From positions 1-12,570 of the forward strand of contig RGMU01000022.1 in NCBI GenBank assembly GCA_010021705.1: DNA of 12,570 nt. Direction: 5' to 3'. This document shows, piece by piece, positions 7,944-12,570 of this stretch. The notes under the pieces are model-generated. The model worked only from the letters and a program-made list of their open reading frames with translations, ran no database searches and was not told the origin of the DNA. The translations under genes were made by a program, and so were the position numbers. Numbering within the stretch: the first letter of the stretch is position 1; each line of letters starts with the position of its first letter. This DNA comes from Chitinophagia bacterium (GTDB lineage: Bacteria > Bacteroidota > Bacteroidia > Chitinophagales > Chitinophagaceae).

Positions 7944-7951
7944 GTGCTGTA

Positions 7952-8737
7952 ATGAGGCATTTACCAAATTTTCTTACCTTATGTAATTTGTTTTGCGGGT
8001 GTGTAGCCATAGCTTATTTGCTGACCGCCCAGCCTTATCTATATATTAATATGGCTCAAAGCGGGTCAGCGTCTTGGATATTTGCTACGGAACAGTTTTA
8101 CTATGGTAGCATCTTTATAGGCTTGGCTGGGGTGTTTGATATGCTTGACGGTGCTGCGGCACGCGGACTGCAAATTTATTCCCCTATAGGCAAATATTTA
8201 GACTCGCTTGCCGACCTTGTGTCGTTTGGAGTAGCACCTTCTATGGTGCTGTTCCGTATGCTGTGGGACGCACTGCAACAAGATAAGGGAGCATTAGACG
8301 TGAGCATGATAGGCATGGTGCCTGCTTTTTTGGTTGCTTGCAGTGCGGCTTTGCGGTTGGCTAAGTTTAGTGCCAACCCTGCCAATGCCGGCTCATACTT
8401 TGACGGTATGCCCACGCCGGCAGTAGGCTTGTTTGTAGGTGCATTCCCTGCCATGATATGGTTTAGCCATGACAGAATTACTGAACTGCTGCACAACAAA
8501 TGGGTGCTATACGGCATTATAGCCTTAGTGTGCTATTTAATGCACAGCCCTATACGGTTTTTTAAGCTATTACCCGCAAAGAAAAACTTTCGTACCTTGC
8601 TTCCTACGCTGATACTGCTGTTAATAGCGGGATTAACTTGTTTTTTAATTAAATTATCGGCAGTGCCGTTAATTTTCATTGCTTATATTGTAATATCTAT
8701 CTTTGTAAAACATAAAGAAGAATCTCCAACAAATTAA
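7952..8737 (+). CDS. pssA: CDP-diacylglycerol--serine O-phosphatidyltransferase PssA
   Basis: This integral inner-membrane enzyme joins serine to CDP-diacylglycerol to make phosphatidylserine, the precursor of phosphatidylethanolamine. The full CDP-alcohol phosphotransferase signature D-x2-DG-x2-AR-x8-G-x3-D-x3-D is present, with D63, D66-G67, A70-R71, G80, D84 and D88. It is followed by the PssA-like segment LVSFGVAPS and by GMPTPAVG. Several further hydrophobic helices follow, with a short polar tail. I chose the ATG at 7952 (261 residues) because MRHLPNFLTLCNLFCG is the usual N-terminus. A GTG at 7913 would add 13 polar residues. It leads a plus-strand cluster with purS only 11 bases downstream. 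Serine as acceptor rests on overall similarity, since the signature is shared by other CDP-alcohol enzymes. Confidence 0.9.
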   Translation: MRHLPNFLTLCNLFCGCVAIAYLLTAQPYLYINMAQSGSASWIFATEQFYYGSIFIGLAGVFDMLDGAAARGLQIYSPIGKYLDSLADLVSFGVAPSMVLFRMLWDALQQDKGALDVSMIGMVPAFLVACSAALRLAKFSANPANAGSYFDGMPTPAVGLFVGAFPAMIWFSHDRITELLHNKWVLYGIIALVCYLMHSPIRFFKLLPAKKNFRTLLPTLILLLIAGLTCFLIKLSAVPLIFIAYIVISIFVKHKEESPTN

Positions 8738-8748
8738 CATATTTTTTT

Positions 8749-9000
8749 ATGAACTATATTGCGCATATTTACATATTACCGCTACCTGAACTGCTTGACC
8801 CGCAAGGCAAAGCCGTTGTTAATGGTTTGCACAATCTTGGTATTACAGCGGTGGAAGACGTGAGGGTGGGTAAATACATTACCGTTAAGCTACGCGCACA
8901 AAGCAAAGCGGAAGCAGAAAACCTTGCAGATGTTGCCTGCAAAAAGCTACTGGTAAACGCTATTATGGAAAAATATAGCATTACGATAGAAGAGCTATAA
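8749..9000 (+). CDS. purS: Phosphoribosylformylglycinamidine synthase subunit PurS
   Basis: PurS is the small subunit that forms the FGAM synthase complex with PurQ (glutaminase) and small PurL, at the fourth step of purine synthesis in the cytoplasm. The 83-residue length is normal. Typical features are the DPQGKAVVNGLHNLG region (about 18-32), VEDVRVGKYITVKL (about 36-49) and a C-terminal helix ending in YSITIEEL. The start ATG sits 11 bases after the pssA stop, and rsmI follows 33 bases after its own stop, so co-transcription is likely. Neither purL nor purQ is in the window; this gene implies that the organism uses the split form of the enzyme rather than the single large PurL. Confidence 0.92.
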   Translation: MNYIAHIYILPLPELLDPQGKAVVNGLHNLGITAVEDVRVGKYITVKLRAQSKAEAENLADVACKKLLVNAIMEKYSITIEEL

Positions 9001-9033
9001 CGGCTATTGTTAAATGCCAATACGATACCAACC

Positions 9034-9738
9034 ATGCGCCTTTATTTAATACCTTCGCCGATAGGCAATCTTGGTGATATTACGTACCGGGCTGTTGAAG
9101 TGCTAAAGTTGGTGGACTGCATATTATGCGAGGACACGCGCAACAGTGTGCGCCTGCTTAATCATTACGGCATTAGCAAGCCCATATCGCCCTATCACCA
9201 GCACAATGAACATAAAATAACCGACCACATAGTAGCGCAAATAAAGGGGGGTAAAAGTTTTGCATTGCTAACAGATGCGGGCACGCCCGGCATATCGGAC
9301 CCCGGGTATTTGCTTGTTAAAGCCTGCCGTGAAAACGGCATAATGGTAGAGTGCCTGCCCGGTGCCACAGCCCTTATTCCTGCCATTGTGCAAAGCGGCT
9401 TGCCGTGCACGGCTTTTGTGTTTGAGGGGTTTCCTCCGCTAAAGAAAGGGCGGCAAACGTTTTTTAACGGCTTAGCCCTTGAGCCGCGTACCATTGTGCT
9501 ATACGAAGCTCCTTATCGGTTAGCCAAAACGCTATTAGAGCTTGCGGCTGCATTGGGCAAGGAACGCTTAGCGGCAGTATGCCGCGAGCTTACGAAGCTA
9601 TATGAAGAAACTAAAGTAGGCACGCTTGGCGAATTGGGAGAATATTATGAAAAAAATACACCCAAAGGCGAAATAGTGATAGTGATAAGCGGGAAAAGTA
9701 GAAAGAAGACAGCTACGGAAGATGAACCGGAGGAATAA
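9034..9738 (+). CDS. rsmI: 16S rRNA (cytidine(1402)-2'-O)-methyltransferase RsmI
   Basis: RsmI transfers a methyl group from SAM to the ribose of C1402 in the decoding centre of 16S rRNA. The protein is of the tetrapyrrole-methylase (class III) fold. From the ATG at 9034 it has 234 residues beginning MRLYLIPSPIGNLGD, the canonical N-terminus. Other signatures are CEDTRNSVRLL (32-42), LTDAGTPGISDPG (79-91), VECLPGATALIPA (105-117), FEGFPP (130-135) and CRELTKLYEE (183-192). A TTG at 9007 would add nine residues and is unlikely. The length is a little below proteobacterial RsmI because the C-terminal extension is short and ends in a charged lysine/glutamate tail. It is probably co-transcribed with pssA and purS. 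Confidence 0.95.
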   Translation: MRLYLIPSPIGNLGDITYRAVEVLKLVDCILCEDTRNSVRLLNHYGISKPISPYHQHNEHKITDHIVAQIKGGKSFALLTDAGTPGISDPGYLLVKACRENGIMVECLPGATALIPAIVQSGLPCTAFVFEGFPPLKKGRQTFFNGLALEPRTIVLYEAPYRLAKTLLELAAALGKERLAAVCRELTKLYEETKVGTLGELGEYYEKNTPKGEIVIVISGKSRKKTATEDEPEE

Positions 9739-9761
9739 GCTATTTTTAACATATAAATAGC
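9739..9761 (+). terminator. Weak hairpin directly after rsmI
   Basis: GCTATTT (9739-9745) and AAATAGC (9755-9761) are perfect 7-base complements around a nine-base loop, beginning right after the rsmI TAA. No U-tract follows at once; a run of five T occurs only at about 9776. It may attenuate transcription into the lipoprotein gene, but the AT-rich stem is weak. Confidence 0.25.
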
Positions 9762-9819
9762 ACGCATAACACCTATTTTTCGCCTAATTTGCTGTCTAAA
9801 TAAGATAAAAGGTAAAAAT

Positions 9820-10224
9820 ATGAAAGCAATTTTTTCTACTGTGGTGTTTTTGTGTAGTCTCTTGCTGTTAAATAGCTGTAGAAGACCGGATGATGCGCAA
9901 AAAGTGGGCAAAGGAGGCTCTAATACATTGGTGGTGAACCCGATGCACCACCAAAATGCCAAAAAGCTGATAAACATGAAGGTGTATATCAAATATGGCT
10001 CTATGGATGCGCCTGCCGGCAATGTGTATGACGACTCTGCGGACTGCATTAACCGCGATAGCATGGTTTTTTGCAGCTTTGGGGGGCTGTATAGCGGTAA
10101 TTACTATCTATATGCACGCGGGTATGACACAAGCATACTTCAAAATGTGAAGGGAGGGATACCTTGCGCACTCCCTGACCAACCTAACCCTTTTAGTGTT
10201 ATGGTGCCGGTGTCGGAGAATTAG
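9820..10224 (+). CDS. Small uncharacterised lipoprotein
   Basis: The 134-residue product begins with a lipoprotein signal peptide, MKAIFSTVVFLCSLLLLNSC, with the lipobox cysteine at residue 20 followed by RRPDD. The mature part has a region with beta-strand character, including MKVYIKYGSMDAPAGNVYDD (53-72), GLYSGNYYLYARGYD (89-103) and KGGIPCALP (111-119). This looks like a small carboxypeptidase-regulatory or transthyretin-like sandwich, and I recall similar short lipoproteins in Bacteroidota, but I cannot name a characterised family. Three further cysteines (C76, C85, C116) are present in the mature part. It lies 81 bases after rsmI on the same strand and convergent to rnhB. The start ATG is firm because of the signal peptide. 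Function unknown; the fold suggestion is inference. Confidence 0.8.
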   Translation: MKAIFSTVVFLCSLLLLNSCRRPDDAQKVGKGGSNTLVVNPMHHQNAKKLINMKVYIKYGSMDAPAGNVYDDSADCINRDSMVFCSFGGLYSGNYYLYARGYDTSILQNVKGGIPCALPDQPNPFSVMVPVSEN

Positions 10225-10292
10225 GCGTAATGGTTAAAATTCATTGTGTGTGTTTTTCATATCTTAGCCCCTCAAATTCCGCCTTATTTACC

Positions 10293-10895
10293 TTACATTG
10301 CCAAGTGAAAATAATCTTTACAAATTCCAAAGGTTTTACGGTGATGTGGCGTAATGCCCCACTTTTTTATGGCAAGGGTGTGGCTTGCCGTGCCATAGCC
10401 TTTGTTGTTTTGCCAGTCGTATTGGGGGTATTGGAAGTGGAGGCTTTTCATGTATTGGTCTCTGTGTGTTTTGGCAAGAATGCTCGCTGCAGCAATGGCG
10501 GTATAAGTGGCATCGCCTCCTATATGGCAAGAGTGGGGTATCCAAGGGTATGGGCGAAATGCGGGACCGTCTATTAACAGGTGTTGCGGCGGGGTGGTTA
10601 ATAAATCTATGGCAAGGTGCATGGCTTTAAAGGTGGCTTGTAGAATGTTGATAGCGTCTATTTCTTCGGGTGCTATTTGTGCCACTGCATACGCTAATGC
10701 CTTGCTTTCAATGTCTTCCCTTAACCGTTCACGGTTGTGCTCCGCAACCTGCTTGCTATCATTAAGAAGCGGGTGAAAGTAGTCGGGAGGTAAAATAACC
10801 GCCGCTGCAAACACTGGTCCTGCCATACACCCCCTACCCGCCTCATCGCAACCGCATTCCAATATATCGTTAGGGGTATATCTTTTTAAGGGCAT
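10293..10895 (-). CDS. rnhB: Ribonuclease HII
   Basis: RNase HII cuts the RNA strand of RNA/DNA hybrids and removes single ribonucleotides from DNA. The 200 residues match the usual length. The GCDEAGRGCMAGPVFAAAVIL signature, without its last residues, carries catalytic D17 and E18. LLIDGPAF supplies D109, and GGDATYTAIAAASILAK supplies D128, completing the DEDD metal site. The lysine-rich KGYGTASH motif (165-172) is also typical. The start ATG at 10895-10893 is well placed. The gene follows the carboxypeptidase-regulatory-like gene after a 37-base gap on the same strand, so the two are probably co-transcribed. Its 3' end faces the lipoprotein gene across 68 bases in which I see no convincing terminator. 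Confidence 0.96.
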   Translation of the reverse strand: MPLKRYTPNDILECGCDEAGRGCMAGPVFAAAVILPPDYFHPLLNDSKQVAEHNRERLREDIESKALAYAVAQIAPEEIDAINILQATFKAMHLAIDLLTTPPQHLLIDGPAFRPYPWIPHSCHIGGDATYTAIAAASILAKTHRDQYMKSLHFQYPQYDWQNNKGYGTASHTLAIKKWGITPHHRKTFGICKDYFHLAM

Positions 10896-10932
10896 GATAT
10901 GGTATATTATTATGACTAAGGAAAGTATAAAA

Positions 10933-11640
10933 TTAATGGCTACTCCGCTCTTTGTCTAAACCTCTGTATATGCGTGATGATTTCTTAATGAACATATAAT
11001 AGTTGTAGTTGTTCATTTGCCTAAGCGTGGTGTAGTCGGGGCGGAAGCGGTACATATAGGTTTGGAGACTGTCGCCTTTTAAACCGGTTATAGAGGCTAC
11101 TATTTTAGGGTTAAACATTTTGTCTATATACTTGTCTTTTTCAAACTCGTTATAGTCGTCTTGAAAATGCCATATCTCCTTATTTTGCTTATCCATTGCC
11201 GAAAAGGGGTGCGCCATAACTCCGGCTGCCGATAAGCGTGCAAAGTCTAATTCATGGGCGTATAAGCGTCTGAAACGAATGCTGTCGGCTTTGTAGGCTT
11301 CATAGTCATCTAAAGGAATGGCAGGCTGAACGGGCATGGCATCAGGCTCTAATGTAATTTTAAAGTATGGGAACGATTTTTGTTTGGGAATACGCACCCT
11401 CACGGTTTGGTATCCTTCCTTTTGGAATTGGAGTAGTTGGTCGGCAGTTGCATTGATTTGAAAAGTGCCGTCTGCTCCGGTAATCACTTTTTCTTGGGTA
11501 TTAATGTTTTGTATTGTTACATTTGTAAGTGCGTTATTGGTAATATAGTCAGCCACATCGCCTTTTAAGGGCTGTGCAGCTGTCTTTAGCAACGGGACTA
11601 TCAAAAAAAACAACGCTATAATAAGCGGCTTTATACGCAT
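10933..11640 (-). CDS. Exported protein with carboxypeptidase-regulatory-like domain and conserved C-terminal region
   Basis: From the ATG at 11640 the product has 235 residues with a clear signal peptide (MRIKPLIIALFFLIVPLLKT, cut near AAQ). A GTG at 11688 would add 16 residues and spoil the signal peptide. Residues about 24-98 form a carboxypeptidase-regulatory (CarboxypepD_reg-like) beta-sandwich: LKGDVADYITNNALTNVTIQ, then the turn GADGTFQINA and FQKEGYQTVRV. The remainder (about 110-235) is charged and rich in aromatic residues, with YKADSIRFRRLYAHELDFAR, EIWHFQDDYNEFEKDKYIDK and a closing segment around NYNYYMFIKK. I recognise this arrangement as a common uncharacterised Bacteroidota type without known activity. 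No membrane anchor or sorting domain is visible, so it is probably periplasmic. It precedes rnhB in the same transcript and is divergent from pyrD. Confidence 0.8.
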   Translation of the reverse strand: MRIKPLIIALFFLIVPLLKTAAQPLKGDVADYITNNALTNVTIQNINTQEKVITGADGTFQINATADQLLQFQKEGYQTVRVRIPKQKSFPYFKITLEPDAMPVQPAIPLDDYEAYKADSIRFRRLYAHELDFARLSAAGVMAHPFSAMDKQNKEIWHFQDDYNEFEKDKYIDKMFNPKIVASITGLKGDSLQTYMYRFRPDYTTLRQMNNYNYYMFIKKSSRIYRGLDKERSSH

Positions 11641-11724
11641 AACATGCAAATTAACGTACAACCTTACAATGTAGTAAACCCTAAGCACTAAAATAACAAT
11701 ATTTTTTACAATACCTTTAGGGCG

Positions 11725-12570
11725 ATGTATAAGCTAATAAGAAATTTACTCTTTACGGTTGAAGCGGAACGCGTGCACCATTGGGCAATGAACCGCTTGG
11801 ATTTTATTAATTCTGTGCCTCCATTAAAATCTATGCTCAAGGCGCGCTACAAGTTTAATACGGCAGGTATGGCTGTAAAGCTATGGGGTATTACTTTTCC
11901 GCACCCTATTGGGTTGGCAGCAGGCTTTGACAAAGATGCGCGCTATATAACATCTTTGGCATCTTTAGGGTTTTCGTTTATTGAAATAGGCACGGTAACG
12001 CCATTGTCGCAAGTAGGTAATCCGCAGCCCCGTTTATTTCGGCTACCTGCCGACAAAGCCCTAATCAATCGTATGGGCTTTAATAACAAGGGGGTTATAT
12101 CTGCGGCTCAAAAAATCCGAAAAAAGCGGGACATGGTTATTATTGGCGGGAATATTGGTAAGAATAAGGACACGCCTAATAGTAAAGCAACGGAAGATTA
12201 TTTAACATGCTTAGAAGAATTGTATAAAGTAGTGAACTATTTTGTGGTTAACGTGAGTAGCCCCAATACACCGGGCTTGCGCGAACTACAAGAGAAAGAG
12301 CCTTTAACGCAGCTTTTACTTGCATTGCAGCAAAAAAACAAAGCATTGGGCAACCCTAAGCCTATTTTACTGAAAATTGCACCGGACTTAACGTTTGCCC
12401 AAATTGATGATATTATAGACATAGTAGCCGAAACGCAAATAGCGGGCATAGTAGCCACCAACACTACCCTATCACGCGAGGGGCTAAAAAGCAGTCCGGA
12501 AAAAATAGCAGAATGTGGTGCGGGGGGGCTTAGTGGCGCACCCTTAAAACAAAGGTCAACGGAGGTGATT
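11725..12570 (+). CDS. pyrD: Dihydroorotate dehydrogenase (quinone), class 2, C-terminus outside window
   Basis: This FMN enzyme oxidises dihydroorotate to orotate in pyrimidine synthesis and passes electrons to membrane quinone. The 282 visible codons run open to the right edge. The N-terminal helical extension (about 1-40, MYKLIRNLLFTVEAERVHHW) marks class 2, the membrane-associated form. FMN and substrate motifs follow in order: GLAAGFDKDA (63-72), EIGTVTPLSQVGNPQPRLFR (87-106), NRMGFNNKG (115-123), NIGKNK (143-148), NVSSPNTPGLREL (176-188, with the catalytic serine at 179), LKIAPDL (216-222), ATNTT (244-248) and GGLSGAPL (267-274). The usual protein is about 340 residues, so roughly 60 are missing beyond the window. 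An imperfect -7 element, TACCTTTA, lies at 11712-11719, very near the start. Confidence 0.95.
   Translation, partial: MYKLIRNLLFTVEAERVHHWAMNRLDFINSVPPLKSMLKARYKFNTAGMAVKLWGITFPHPIGLAAGFDKDARYITSLASLGFSFIEIGTVTPLSQVGNPQPRLFRLPADKALINRMGFNNKGVISAAQKIRKKRDMVIIGGNIGKNKDTPNSKATEDYLTCLEELYKVVNYFVVNVSSPNTPGLRELQEKEPLTQLLLALQQKNKALGNPKPILLKIAPDLTFAQIDDIIDIVAETQIAGIVATNTTLSREGLKSSPEKIAECGAGGLSGAPLKQRSTEVI

Noticed and set aside
7822..7951. Possible small RNA or riboswitch in the divergent region before the kinase and pssA
   Set aside because: No stable hairpin or conserved riboswitch pattern was visible, and the gap is explained by divergent promoters.
9645..10064. 139-residue minus-strand open frame spanning the rsmI end and the lipoprotein gene
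   Set aside because: It crosses two coding regions on the other strand. Its hydrophobic segments come from reading the signal-peptide region backwards.
10225..10292. Expected terminator between the convergent lipoprotein and rnhB genes
   Set aside because: I looked for a stem followed by T-rich sequence on each strand and found only weak, short complements, so none is called.
1..12570. CRISPR array, tRNA, insertion sequence, prophage or defence island
   Set aside because: No regularly spaced repeats, cloverleaf, transposase or integrase frame, or defence-type domain could be found. The gene content is ordinary chromosomal.

Overview
The window reads as a stretch of chromosome from a member of the phylum Bacteroidota, most likely a Chitinophagales/Chitinophagaceae-like or Sphingobacteria-like bacterium. 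The signs are a type IX secretion (T9SS) C-terminal sorting domain, a two-component sensor with a periplasmic propeller and Y_Y_Y domain, a lipoprotein and a carboxypeptidase-regulatory-domain protein of Bacteroidota style, AT-rich intergenic DNA with TAnnTTTG-like -7 elements, and starts without clear Shine-Dalgarno sequences. The genus assignment is inference only. Coding density is high, no gene-free stretch exceeds 300 bases, and I see no tRNA, rRNA, insertion sequence, integrase, CRISPR array or phage gene.

Layout, left to right: (1) 1-608, minus: N-terminal part of a multi-pass GT-C/TMTC-like glycosyltransferase cut by the window edge. (2) 609-783: intergenic DNA with an 11-bp direct repeat and a perfect 15-bp hairpin. 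(3) 784-3186, minus: an 800-residue secreted T9SS cargo with an L-type-lectin-like N-terminal region. (4) 3313-4125, plus: prmA, whose stop overlaps the stop of the convergent response regulator. (5) 4122-7782, minus: a two-gene signalling operon with a propeller histidine kinase transcribed first and a NarL/LuxR-type response regulator after it. (6) 7952-10224, plus: pssA, purS, rsmI and a small lipoprotein, closely spaced. (7) 10293-11640, minus: a carboxypeptidase-regulatory-like exported protein followed by rnhB. (8) 11725 to the right edge, plus: pyrD, truncated by the window end.

Most genes are housekeeping: ribosome modification (prmA, rsmI), phospholipid synthesis (pssA), purine and pyrimidine synthesis (purS, pyrD) and RNA/DNA hybrid repair (rnhB). 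They are mixed with envelope and sensing genes. The kinase and regulator clearly belong together, but their stimulus and targets cannot be read from this window.

I found no convincing evidence of an undescribed defence, mobile or catalytic system. The most interesting items are the secreted lectin-like protein, the sensor with fourteen propeller-blade repeats, the two uncharacterised envelope proteins and the unexplained 15-bp hairpin. Several automatic GTG/TTG starts look too early, and I have used internal ATG codons where protein families or signal peptides favour them.
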